Numbered from the stretch's first letter, positions 1 through 6,607 are shown. The stretch: DNA of 9,554 nt from an uncultured Butyrivibrio sp. (GCA_947169985.1 CAMVRW010000071.1:1-9554), one strand, 5' to 3'. A program made the numbers and translations. Notes: a model not told the origin generated them from the sequence alone.

Positions 1-292
1 TGGCAGCCATACCGATACAGATTGTGCTTACATCGCACTTGATGTAATGCATTGTGTCGTAAATAGCCATTCCGGATGTGATCTCTCCTCCGGGGCTGTT
101 GATATACATGTGGATATCCTTATTAGGATCCTCAGCTTCAAGGAAAAGAAGCTGTGCTACCACGATACTTGCTGATGTTGAATTTACTTCTTCACCAAGG
201 AAGACGATTCTTTCTTTTAACAGTCTGGAATAGATATCATAGGATCTCTCTCCACGGCTGGTCTGTTCAATGACGTAAGGTATTAAACTCAT
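1..292 (-). CDS. clpP: ATP-dependent Clp protease proteolytic subunit ClpP (partial, C-terminal part beyond the left edge)
   Basis: ClpP is the serine peptidase subunit of the cytoplasmic Clp machine. Its 14-mer barrel degrades proteins fed in by an AAA+ unfoldase such as ClpX or ClpC. Ninety-seven residues are visible. The N-terminus [20 protein letters not shown] is the family's typical start, followed by [12 protein letters not shown] (residues 22-33) and the NSPGG oxyanion-region motif (65-69). The fragment ends at CIGMAA (92-97). In the family the next residue is the catalytic Ser, and its codon is cut by the window edge, so the catalytic triad cannot be checked. The start ATG at 290-292 is supported by AAGGAGT at 299-305. 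It lies downstream of tig on the same strand, behind a terminator and its own promoter. clpX is expected further left from the usual Firmicute order, but this cannot be seen. Confidence 0.96.
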   Translation of the reverse strand, partial: MSLIPYVIEQTSRGERSYDIYSRLLKERIVFLGEEVNSTSASIVVAQLLFLEAEDPNKDIHMYINSPGGEITSGMAIYDTMHYIKCDVSTICIGMAA

Positions 293-355
293 TATTCCAC
301 TCCTTCTATCTTACTTATGTGCATAGTACCACTACATACCACAAATACACTTACC

Positions 356-385
356 ATTATAGAGCAAAAAGAGCGCCACGGTCAA
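356..385 (-). promoter_or_regulatory. Probable sigma-A promoter of clpP, embedded in the tig terminator
   Basis: On the minus strand, TTGACC (380-385; 5 of 6 to TTGACA) is followed after an 18-bp spacer by a perfect TATAAT (356-361). Transcription would start near 349-350 and give a leader of about 57 nt before the clpP ATG. The -35 hexamer lies in the loop of the tig terminator hairpin, and the spacer covers the terminator's 3' arm and T tract. This is the best sigma-A match in the window. The promoter is read from sequence; activity is inferred. Confidence 0.7.
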
Positions 386-400
386 ATCGCAGCGCTCTTT
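366..400 (-). terminator. Rho-independent terminator of tig
   Basis: Read on the minus strand, AAAGAGCGC (392-400) pairs perfectly with GCGCTCTTT (368-376) across a 15-nt loop, and the T run covers 366-370. It begins 25 nt after the tig stop codon. The stem is 9 bp and the T run is only five bases, so some read-through into clpP is plausible. Confidence 0.75.
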
Positions 401-425
401 ACTAATATTAATCAGATCTGTTAAA

Positions 426-1880
426 TTAAGCCTCTTCTTCTGTCTTCTTCTTTCTTGTTGCTCTCTTAGGCTTCTCCTCTGTAGCTTCAGCATCGTCAGC
501 CTTCTTTGTTGTCTTTCTTGTTGTTGTCTTCTTAGGCTTCTCTTCTGTTGCCTCAGCATCAGCAGCCTTCTTTGCCACCTTCTTAGCTGCCTTCTTAGCG
601 CCTTCCTTAACGTTCTCAACAAGGAAAGTAGCTGCCTTCTGTACTGCAAGGTCGCTTCTGAGCTGCTTCTTCTCTTCGTCAGACATAAGCTCCTTAAGCT
701 TCTCAACATCCATCTTGTACTGATGTGCCATGCTCTCAAGCTCAGCCTCAAGGTCTGCATCAGAGATCTCGATGTTCTCCTTCTCAGCAACAGCCTCAAG
801 AACAAGTCTTGACTTGATTCTCTCGATAGCCTGTGGCTTAACCTGTGCAAGCATCTGGTCTACAGAGCTGCCTGTGTACTGGAGATACTGATCCATGTTC
901 ATGCCCTGCATCTGAAGTCTCTGAGCAAACTCATTAACCATCTGTCTCTGCTGTGTCTCTACCATAGCCTCAGGAAGCTCCATCTCTGAATCCTCGATAA
1001 CGGCTCTTACTACAGCATCCTCTCTCTTTGCCTTCTGGTCTGTTTCCTTCTTGGTAACGAGCTTATTCTTTACATCTTCCTTGTACTCTGCAAGGGTATC
1101 GAAACCTGCATCGCTAGCGAACTCGTCGTTGAGCTCAGGAAGCTCTTTTGCTCTGATTGAATTAACCTTGCACTTGAAGGTAGCATCCTTGCCTGCAAGA
1201 TTCTCTGCCTGATAATCCTCAGGGAACTTAACGTTTACATCGCCTTCCTGGCCGATCCCAAAGCCAACAAGCTGCTCCTCGAATCCAGGAATGAAAGCAC
1301 CTGAACCGATTGTAAGAGGATAATCTGTTCCCTTACCGCCTTCGAATGCAACTCCATCAACAAATCCCTCGAAATCAAGAGATACTGTATCGCCATTCTG
1401 AACAGCTCTGTCAGTAACGTCAATTGATCTTGCGTTCATCCCTCTCTGCTTATCAATCTCAGCATCAACCTCTTCGTCTGTTACGTCAAGGTCCATCTTC
1501 TCTACTTCGATTCCCTTATATTTTCCAAGCTTAACCGGTGGCTTAAGGGCTACTTCTGCTGTGAAGATGAAGTCCTTACCAGCCTCAAGCTGCTCAACAT
1601 CAATCTTAGGTGAAGAAACGATATCCTCTCCGCACTCTGTTGCAGCCTTAGGATACTGCTCCTCAATAAGTTCGTTAGCTGCATCCTCATAGAATACACC
1701 AACACCGTACATCTTCTCGATCATCTTACGAGGTGCCTTACCCTTACGGAATCCAGGAAGCTGGATCTTGTTCTTGTTCTTCTGATAAGCCTTCTCGATA
1801 GCCTTCTCAAGCTCTTCAGCCGGAACTGTGATTGTAAGCTTAGCCATGCTGTTTTCAAGCTTTTCTACTGTTACGCTCAT
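426..1880 (-). CDS. tig: Trigger factor, ribosome-associated chaperone with an extended C-terminal tail
   Basis: Trigger factor binds the ribosome at the peptide exit and shields nascent chains. It has an FKBP-type prolyl isomerase domain and a helical chaperone domain. The 484-residue product shows the ribosome-binding signature GFRKGKAP at 43-50, the FKBP domain at about 160-243 (GDTVSLDFEGFVDG, then IPGFEEQLVG), and the C-terminal chaperone region at about 244-425. The family is usually about 430 residues. The excess is a low-complexity Lys/Ala/Thr/Glu tail (about 426-484) containing DAEATEEKPK twice, 22 residues apart. The start ATG follows AAAGGAG (1888-1894), and an extended -10 promoter lies further upstream. 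It is transcribed first, with clpP downstream, matching the common tig-clp gene order. The tail shows no frameshift sign: it stays in frame and ends at a stop followed by the terminator. Confidence 0.97.
   Translation of the reverse strand: MSVTVEKLENSMAKLTITVPAEELEKAIEKAYQKNKNKIQLPGFRKGKAPRKMIEKMYGVGVFYEDAANELIEEQYPKAATECGEDIVSSPKIDVEQLEAGKDFIFTAEVALKPPVKLGKYKGIEVEKMDLDVTDEEVDAEIDKQRGMNARSIDVTDRAVQNGDTVSLDFEGFVDGVAFEGGKGTDYPLTIGSGAFIPGFEEQLVGFGIGQEGDVNVKFPEDYQAENLAGKDATFKCKVNSIRAKELPELNDEFASDAGFDTLAEYKEDVKNKLVTKKETDQKAKREDAVVRAVIEDSEMELPEAMVETQQRQMVNEFAQRLQMQGMNMDQYLQYTGSSVDQMLAQVKPQAIERIKSRLVLEAVAEKENIEISDADLEAELESMAHQYKMDVEKLKELMSDEEKKQLRSDLAVQKAATFLVENVKEGAKKAAKKVAKKAADAEATEEKPKKTTTRKTTKKADDAEATEEKPKRATRKKKTEEEA
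465..573 (-). repeat. In-frame repeat in the tig 3' end (two 43-bp copies, 66-bp period)
   Basis: The segments 465-507 and 531-573 are near-identical, differing at a few mostly third-codon positions, and start 66 bp apart, exactly 22 codons. They encode KKADDAEATEEKPK and KKAADAEATEEKPK. The intervening bases encode more Lys/Thr/Arg-rich sequence. In-frame duplication of a disordered basic/acidic unit is the simplest explanation. Confidence 0.85.
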
Positions 1881-1964
1881 TTTATATCTCCTTTATTCCT
1901 TTATATGCAGAGCTGCACGTTAACAACTCTTTTCTCTCTTGCCTCTTGGCACAGTCGCCTAAGA

Positions 1965-1973
1965 ATTATACCA
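1965..1973 (-). promoter_or_regulatory. Extended -10 promoter of tig
   Basis: The minus strand reads TGGTATAAT, which is a TGn extension directly before a perfect TATAAT (1965-1970). The -35 position at 17-bp spacing (1988-1993, TAGATT) is poor, as is tolerated for extended -10 promoters. The start would be near 1958, giving a leader of about 78 nt. The same TGGTATAATT string recurs before the metallo-beta-lactamase gene. Confidence 0.65.
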
Positions 1974-2062
1974 CAGAGACTTAAAATAATCTACTATTTT
2001 TCTATTGATAGATAATTCACGAAATCCAAAACCAAAATTTATGTATAATCATTAAATTTTTA

Positions 2063-2089
2063 TTATATTCTCGTAATTTCGTTATATTC
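2063..2089 (+). repeat. Direct repeat TTATATTC, 19-bp period, upstream of the chemoreceptor gene
   Basis: Identical 8-mers TTATATTC occur at 2063-2070 and 2082-2089. The second copy covers the -35 position of the putative promoter at 2105-2110. This is compatible with a regulator binding as a tandem dimer, but the stretch is very AT-rich and chance is a real alternative. Confidence 0.3.
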
Positions 2090-2104
2090 CACATCCATAA
2101 GTTG

Positions 2105-2110
2105 TATAAT
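2105..2110 (+). promoter_or_regulatory. Putative -10 element of the chemoreceptor gene
   Basis: A perfect TATAAT lies 43 bp before the ATG. The hexamer at 17-bp spacing (2082-2087, TTATAT) is a poor -35, so the promoter may need an activator, or another promoter may be used. A second TATAAT sits at 2044-2049. A degenerate flagellar-sigma-like pair, TAAT at 1987-1990 then TTGATAG at 2005-2011, also lies upstream. Confidence 0.4.
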
Positions 2111-2153
2111 TCATTTTACAGTTATTTCTTTAATAATAGGATGGAGGCATGTT

Positions 2154-4172
2154 ATGGCTAAAGAAGCAAAACCCAAAGCATCAGGTTCCGTAAAGTTTTC
2201 AGACAGCATCAAAACCAGACTCATAGCAATAATGCTGATGATCGCCATTATTCCTTTGGCAGTATCTATCATAGTGAGTTACAACACATCCACCAACAGG
2301 GCAATTGACGATTCCATCAAGACCCTTAATTGGCAGGCAAATTTCATTGAATCTGAGTTCGACTCCATTATGAGCCAGAACATCACTGCCATGAAGGCCA
2401 TTGCAGCAGCTCCCTCAACTAAGACCTTCTACGTAAATCCCACGGATCTTACTACAGCCTCCAGAGCTCAGGACTACCTGAACACCGTTGATGCACAGCT
2501 GGCTGACGGCAACATTACGGTTCTGACAGGTCCTGACGGAATGCAGCTTCTTCGTGCTTCCGGAAATCTTGTTGACGTTAGCTCAAGAGAATATTTCATA
2601 CAGGCCATGAACGGCAATGCCTATGTTTCAGACGTTATTACCTCCGCATCAACAGGTCTTCGCCAGACAACCATTGCAGTTCCCGTATATGGCGATGATG
2701 GTTCAGTTGTTGGTGTGGTTCAGCGTAACTACGACCTTCAGAACTTCCATGAATTCCTCAAGGAAGAAGCAGATGATGCCTTTATCGTGGACAGATCCGG
2801 TATGATGGCAGCCATGTCCACCATGGAGATAACTGCAGAAAATGAAAATGATATAGATGTTTCCGGAGCACCTTTTATGACCAGCTCCGATGTAAACGGT
2901 ACTTACCAGCAGGATACAGGTTCCTACGACTCCATAATCTGCTATGTTAAATCACCTACCACAGGCTGGACAGTTGCCTGCGGAGAAAATCTTACAGGCA
3001 TTAAAGCATCAGCCAGATCCTCTGCAATAATAGTCATTATCCTTGGAGTAGTGATGGCTATAATAGCAGGAGTCATCTCCTTCATGATGGCAAAAGCCTT
3101 CACAGAGCCTATTGGCGACGTTAACGACACCCTTTCAGCTCTGGCTGACGGACGCTTCAAACCAATCGACAAGCATCAGAACAGAAAAGATGAATTTGGC
3201 GGAATGGTAAAGAGCACCAACGTGGTTATTCAAAAGCTTCAGGAGATTGTTGCCAACATAAAGACTTCAGCAACTGATGTTGGATCATCCTCCGAAGAGC
3301 TTTCAGATATGGCAAACCAGATTTCTCAGACAGCAGAGGACGTTTCAAATGCCGTTCAGGAAATTGCATCAGGTGCTACACAGCAGGCTGATGAGATCCA
3401 GAGTGCATCTGAGAATGTAGGCAGGATTGGCGAAGCTGTAGGCGATGTACAGACCTCCACCGACTCCCTGTCAGATCTTGCCGGCAAGATGAAAGAAGCT
3501 TCTGAAGTATCCAGCGCGTCCCTTGCTTCCCTTCAGAATTCCTCATCTGAAATGACCACAAAGATTGATGACATTTCAAGAACAATTGCAGCTACTCAGG
3601 AAGCTGTAACAAATATAAATGACAAGGTAGAAGGAATCGCTTCCATAGCTACACAGACCAACCTCCTTTCACTGAATGCTTCTATCGAGGCAGCAAGAGC
3701 CGGAGAAGCAGGAAAGGGCTTTGCAGTTGTTGCTGAAGAGATCGGTAAGCTTGCTGATGACTCAAAGGCAATGGCTGATGATATCAGAAAAGAGATGGAT
3801 GTCCTCCTTGAGCAGTCCAAGGCAGCTGTACAGGCAGCTGAAGACGTAAAGCAGGGCAATCAGGATCAGCAGATCGCTCTTGGAGAGACACTGGATGCAG
3901 TAAATGGAATGCTAAGCGACATCGGAAGCACCGTTGGTGGCGTACAGCTCATTTCCCAGGGAGCAGAGCAGTGTGATACCTCCAAGAATGCTGTTGTAGA
4001 TGTCATGAGTGCTCTTTCAGCAATCTCTGAAGAAAACGCAGCATCTTCCGAGGAAACAGGTGCTTCCATGCAGGAGCTTTCCGCAACAGTTACTACTCTT
4101 GCAGGCTCAGCAAACGGTCTGAAGGAGATAGCAGAAAAGCTCAACAAGGAGATGGAATTCTTCAAATCATAA
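2154..4172 (+). CDS. Methyl-accepting chemotaxis protein with dCache sensor domain
   Basis: This is a transmembrane chemoreceptor that binds ligand outside the membrane and controls the CheA kinase in the cytoplasm. The 672-residue protein has a basic N-terminus, TM1 at about 22-43, and an extracytoplasmic double-Cache sensor at about 44-285. The sensor includes SREYFIQA and a [13 protein letters not shown] strand pair typical of dCache_1. TM2 (about 289-312) and HAMP (about 313-368) follow. The coiled-coil signalling domain carries the conserved hairpin tip [20 protein letters not shown] (502-521). There is no C-terminal CheR-binding pentapeptide. The ATG is chosen because TGGAGG (2142-2147) precedes it by 6 nt. 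It stands alone between its own promoter region and a strong terminator. The ligand cannot be named. The canonical amino-acid-sensing motif is only partly matched: Arg145 is present, but the aromatic pair reads YF. Confidence 0.96.
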   Translation: MAKEAKPKASGSVKFSDSIKTRLIAIMLMIAIIPLAVSIIVSYNTSTNRAIDDSIKTLNWQANFIESEFDSIMSQNITAMKAIAAAPSTKTFYVNPTDLTTASRAQDYLNTVDAQLADGNITVLTGPDGMQLLRASGNLVDVSSREYFIQAMNGNAYVSDVITSASTGLRQTTIAVPVYGDDGSVVGVVQRNYDLQNFHEFLKEEADDAFIVDRSGMMAAMSTMEITAENENDIDVSGAPFMTSSDVNGTYQQDTGSYDSIICYVKSPTTGWTVACGENLTGIKASARSSAIIVIILGVVMAIIAGVISFMMAKAFTEPIGDVNDTLSALADGRFKPIDKHQNRKDEFGGMVKSTNVVIQKLQEIVANIKTSATDVGSSSEELSDMANQISQTAEDVSNAVQEIASGATQQADEIQSASENVGRIGEAVGDVQTSTDSLSDLAGKMKEASEVSSASLASLQNSSSEMTTKIDDISRTIAATQEAVTNINDKVEGIASIATQTNLLSLNASIEAARAGEAGKGFAVVAEEIGKLADDSKAMADDIRKEMDVLLEQSKAAVQAAEDVKQGNQDQQIALGETLDAVNGMLSDIGSTVGGVQLISQGAEQCDTSKNAVVDVMSALSAISEENAASSEETGASMQELSATVTTLAGSANGLKEIAEKLNKEMEFFKS

Positions 4173-4194
4173 GCATCAATACGATAGAATATAT

Positions 4195-4236
4195 GGGGAT
4201 TGCCATCATGCAATGTGGTGGCAATCCTCTTTTTTT
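4195..4236 (+). terminator. Strong Rho-independent terminator after the chemoreceptor gene
   Basis: GGATTGCCA (4197-4205) pairs perfectly with TGGCAATCC (4219-4227). Adjacent pairs including two G-U extend the stem to about 13 bp (4195-4207 with 4217-4229) around a 9-nt loop. Seven T residues (4230-4236) follow. It isolates the receptor gene from folA. Confidence 0.9.
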
Positions 4237-4244
4237 GCTACAAT
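4236..4244 (+). promoter_or_regulatory. Extended -10 promoter of folA, abutting the upstream terminator
   Basis: TGCTACAAT is a TGn extension plus a 5-of-6 match to TATAAT. Its first T is the last base of the terminator's T run. The -35 position (4216-4221, TGGTGG) lies inside the hairpin and is weak. The predicted start near 4251 gives a leader of about 32 nt, too short for a tetrahydrofolate riboswitch. Confidence 0.5.
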
Positions 4245-4270
4245 AAAAGGTAACATATTTAATGATTACC

Positions 4271-4275
4271 GGAGG
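4271..4275 (+). promoter_or_regulatory. Ribosome binding site that fixes the folA start
   Basis: GGAGG lies 7 nt before the ATG at 4283. It falls inside the reading frame that opens at an earlier ATG (4262). This makes 4262 an unlikely start and 4283 the likely one. Confidence 0.85.
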
Positions 4276-4282
4276 TGGATAT

Positions 4283-4777
4283 ATGCAGGCGATCGTAGCC
4301 GTTGACAGCAACTGGGCCATTGGAAATAAGGGGCAGCTCCTTGTTAGCATTCCCGCAGATCAGAAGGATAATTTCAGAAGACGTACTCTTGAAAAGACCA
4401 TTATCTATGGCCGTAAGACTTTAGAGACCTTCCCCCAGAAGATAGTTCTTCCAAAGAGAAGAAATATCATCCTCTCAACCAAACCCGATTACGAAGTGAG
4501 AAATGCAGAAGTTGCCCATAACAAAGAAGAGCTGTTTGAGCTCATAAAGGATGAGGATCCGGACGATGTTTTCATCATCGGCGGAGCCAGCGTCTACAAG
4601 GAATTCCTTGATGACTGCGACAGATGCATTGTTACCTTCATTGATAAAGTATATGAAGCAGATGCCTTTTTTCCTAACCTTGATAAACTTCCCGAGTGGG
4701 AAATGGTAGATGAGAGCGACGAACAGGTATATTTCGACATTACTTACACCTACAGGATATATGAAAAGAGAAAATAA
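4283..4777 (+). CDS. folA: Dihydrofolate reductase
   Basis: The enzyme reduces dihydrofolate to tetrahydrofolate with NADPH in the cytoplasm, recycling the dihydrofolate made by thymidylate synthase, whose gene lies downstream on the other strand. The 164-residue product has the usual length. It starts MQAIVAVDSNWAIGNKGQL and shows IPADQKDNF with the substrate-contacting acid Asp26, then Thr35. The NADPH-binding GRKT is at 43-46, LPKRRNIIL follows at 56-64, and the IIGGASVY loop is at 98-105. It is odd that the near-invariant LPW before the Asp is replaced by LLVSIP, so the tryptophan is missing. The remaining landmarks are intact, so I read it as a functional lineage variant. It is followed after 27 nt by the lipid kinase gene with no terminator between, suggesting cotranscription. 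Relevance to antifolate sensitivity cannot be judged from sequence. Confidence 0.93.
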   Translation: MQAIVAVDSNWAIGNKGQLLVSIPADQKDNFRRRTLEKTIIYGRKTLETFPQKIVLPKRRNIILSTKPDYEVRNAEVAHNKEELFELIKDEDPDDVFIIGGASVYKEFLDDCDRCIVTFIDKVYEADAFFPNLDKLPEWEMVDESDEQVYFDITYTYRIYEKRK

Positions 4778-4784
4778 TTATCGC

Positions 4785-4791
4785 AAAGGGG
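4785..4791 (+). promoter_or_regulatory. Ribosome binding site of the lipid kinase gene, widely spaced
   Basis: AAAGGGG is the only Shine-Dalgarno-like string before the ATG at 4805 and sits 13 nt from it, longer than elsewhere in this window. Translation may be modest or partly coupled to folA. Confidence 0.45.
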
Positions 4792-4804
4792 TCTAAAGCA
4801 AACT

Positions 4805-5713
4805 ATGTCTAAACGTAAAAGAGCCTTAGTGTTAATTAATCAAAAAGCTGGAACAGGAAAAGCAGGAAATGATACCTTCCCAATCATCACAGCCCTTGCT
4901 CAGGCAGACTATGAGCCAATAGTTTACCCTATTATTCCGGGCACGGTTTTTTCTTCTGATATGCTCCTTGATGAGTATGACGGAAAGATAGATCTGGTGC
5001 TGTGCAGCGGCGGAGACGGTACATTGAACCACGTGGTCGAGGCCATGATGTCCATGAAAAAGAAGCCTCTCCTGTCCTACATTCCCAACGGAAGTACAAA
5101 CGATTTTGCCAGGGGTCTGGGAATACCTTCCACCAGAGCAAAAGCTTTGGAGGTTGCTATTCATGGCAAGCCCTACTCCTATGATCTTGGCAAAATGAAC
5201 AATAACTATTTCAACTACGTGGCAGCCTTTGGTGCCTTTTCAAAGGTAAGCTATGCCACAGATCAGGACCTGAAGAATGTCCTTGGCTATGCTGCCTACG
5301 TAATAAGCGCCATTGCAGAGCTGCCCCAGAATATCGGCTGCAGCACCCACATGAGAGTTGAAGCCGACGGAATCGACGAAGAAGGTGACTACCTCTTTGG
5401 CTCCATGAGTAACTCTGCCTCTGTAGGTGGTATGAACCTCTTTGGAGACACTGACATTAAGCAGGATGACGGCAAGATGGAGCTTATGCTGATCCGCGCT
5501 CCCAAGAACCTTACAGAATTCAATGCGATCCTGGCAGCCCTTGCTTCCAAAGAAGCAGGAAATCCCTATATCACCTTCAAACAGGTCAGCTACGCCAAGT
5601 TCTCCTGCGCTGAAAACGTGGAGTGGACCCTGGACGGCGAATTCGGTGGAGCCTACAGGGACACTGAGATCCAGGTAATAAATAAAGCTATCACCATCAT
5701 GGTTAAGCCATAA
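4805..5713 (+). CDS. Diacylglycerol kinase family lipid kinase (DgkB/YegS/BmrU-like)
   Basis: The family phosphorylates diacylglycerol or a related lipid with ATP at the cytoplasmic membrane face. In Gram-positive bacteria the DgkB branch returns diacylglycerol from lipoteichoic acid synthesis to phospholipid synthesis. The 302 residues match the family length. Visible landmarks are the N-terminal NQKAGTGKA (12-20, NPxSG position), the nucleotide-binding SGGDGTLN (68-75), PNGSTNDFAR (94-103), DDGKMEL (221-227), and LDGE (276-279), whose Asp277 aligns with the proposed catalytic base. There is no signal peptide or membrane segment, as expected for a soluble peripheral enzyme. It is the second gene after folA, and its stop codon overlaps the first bases of the terminator stem. 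The exact lipid is not determined: DgkB, YegS-like and sphingoid-like branches share these motifs. Confidence 0.9.
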   Translation: MSKRKRALVLINQKAGTGKAGNDTFPIITALAQADYEPIVYPIIPGTVFSSDMLLDEYDGKIDLVLCSGGDGTLNHVVEAMMSMKKKPLLSYIPNGSTNDFARGLGIPSTRAKALEVAIHGKPYSYDLGKMNNNYFNYVAAFGAFSKVSYATDQDLKNVLGYAAYVISAIAELPQNIGCSTHMRVEADGIDEEGDYLFGSMSNSASVGGMNLFGDTDIKQDDGKMELMLIRAPKNLTEFNAILAALASKEAGNPYITFKQVSYAKFSCAENVEWTLDGEFGGAYRDTEIQVINKAITIMVKP

Positions 5714-5752
5714 AAGGAACCGCCTCCGTTTACCACGGAGGCGGTTCCTTTT
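5712..5752. terminator. Bidirectional terminator between convergent folA-lipid kinase and RNase-like-thyA units
   Basis: An 18-bp perfect stem pairs 5712-5729 with 5735-5752 around a 5-nt loop. It has a GC-rich core (CCGCCTCCG), with AAAA on the left flank and TTTT on the right, so either strand's transcript ends in a U run. It overlaps the lipid kinase stop codon (5711-5713) and ends 4 nt before the thyA stop codon (5756-5758). Confidence 0.92.
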
Positions 5753-5755
5753 GTC

Positions 5756-6607
5756 TTAGATCGCAATAGGAATATCCTTAAGCTGTTCTCCTGCTACTTC
5801 GTAGCCTTCAAGGGAAACGTCGTTTCTTGTGAATTCATAGAAGTCCTTTACGTCAGGATTTAAGTGGAACTTAGGTGCAGGCAGCGGCTTTCTTTCGATA
5901 AGTTCCTTGATAAGAGGTACGTGCCTGTCGTAAATGTGCGCATCTGCAATGACATGTACCAGCTCACCCACGTTCATGTCGCAGACCTGAGCCAGCATGT
6001 GCACAAGGACCGCATACTGTACCACATTCCAGTTATTAGCCGCCAGAACGTCCTGAGATCTCTGGTTCAGGATCGCATTCAGAGTCAGTCTGTCCTCTCC
6101 CGGCTTCTGGGTTACATTGTAGGTAACACTGTAGGCGCAAGGGTACAGATGCATCTCATGAAGATCCGAGAATACATAGGTATTGGTCATTATACGCCTT
6201 GAGAACGGATTGTTCTTCAGGTCGTAGATGACCCTGTCCATCTGATCAAACTCTCCCTCCTTGTAAAGGCTCTTTTGCCCAATCTGGTAGCCGTAGGCCT
6301 TTCCAATGGAGCCTGTCTCATCAGCCCACTCGTCCCAGATATGGCTGTTAAGATCATTGATATTGTTGCTCTTTTTCTGGTAGATCCAAAGAATCTCATC
6401 GGTGGCGCTCTTAAGGGCTGTCTTCCTGAGAGTCATGATTGGGAACTCCTTGGAAAGATCATACCTGTTTACCACGCCAAATTTCTTGATAGTATAAGCC
6501 GATGTTCCATCAGGCCAATGAGGACGTACCTTCTCCCCCTCTGTTGATGTGCCATTCTCCAAAATATCCTTACACATGTTGATAAAAAGTTCATCTGCGT
6601 ATGCCAT
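5756..6607 (-). CDS. thyA: Thymidylate synthase
   Basis: The enzyme converts dUMP to dTMP using methylene-tetrahydrofolate and releases dihydrofolate for DHFR. The 283-residue protein keeps the core residues. These are the phosphate-loop Arg28, Glu71 in EILWIYQ, the paired tryptophans of HIWDEWAD (89-96), SRR at 136-138, the catalytic Cys157 in LYPCAYS, the QRSQD motif (182-186), Asn194, and HIYDRH (224-229). As I recall it, the N-terminal loop and KSNNINDLN resemble the Bacillus subtilis ThyA branch. The usual FLGxPFN after the QRSxD motif reads LAANNWN, and the C-terminus is IPIAI in place of the usual VAV-type ending. The ATG follows AAGGGAGG (6613-6620). It lies 37 nt after the upstream metallo-beta-lactamase gene with no terminator or clear promoter between, so cotranscription is likely. 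Confidence 0.95.
   Translation of the reverse strand: MAYADELFINMCKDILENGTSTEGEKVRPHWPDGTSAYTIKKFGVVNRYDLSKEFPIMTLRKTALKSATDEILWIYQKKSNNINDLNSHIWDEWADETGSIGKAYGYQIGQKSLYKEGEFDQMDRVIYDLKNNPFSRRIMTNTYVFSDLHEMHLYPCAYSVTYNVTQKPGEDRLTLNAILNQRSQDVLAANNWNVVQYAVLVHMLAQVCDMNVGELVHVIADAHIYDRHVPLIKELIERKPLPAPKFHLNPDVKDFYEFTRNDVSLEGYEVAGEQLKDIPIAI

Noticed and set aside
380..386. GGTCAAA heptad upstream of clpP, resembling a CtsR half-site
   Set aside because: CtsR operators need two tandem heptads separated by 3 bp. The adjacent positions on either side do not match, and the string is explained by the clpP -35 element.
332..850. 172-codon open frame in another minus-strand frame over the tig 3' end
   Set aside because: The Arg/Leu-rich translation is a frame-shifted reading of the lysine- and alanine-rich repeat tail of tig. 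It has no independent support.
1906..1917. TGCAG-AG-CTGCA inverted repeat in the tig leader
   Set aside because: A 5-bp stem with a 2-nt loop is too tight to form a stable RNA hairpin, and no T run or other context supports a role.
4262..4282. Earlier in-frame ATG for folA
   Set aside because: The ribosome binding site GGAGG lies downstream of it, and DHFR homologues begin at the equivalent of the later Met. The extra seven codons encode the ribosome binding site itself.
4237..4282. Possible folate-responsive riboswitch before folA
   Set aside because: Only about 46 bp separate the terminator from the start codon, with a predicted leader of about 32 nt, too short for known tetrahydrofolate riboswitches. 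No fold was seen.
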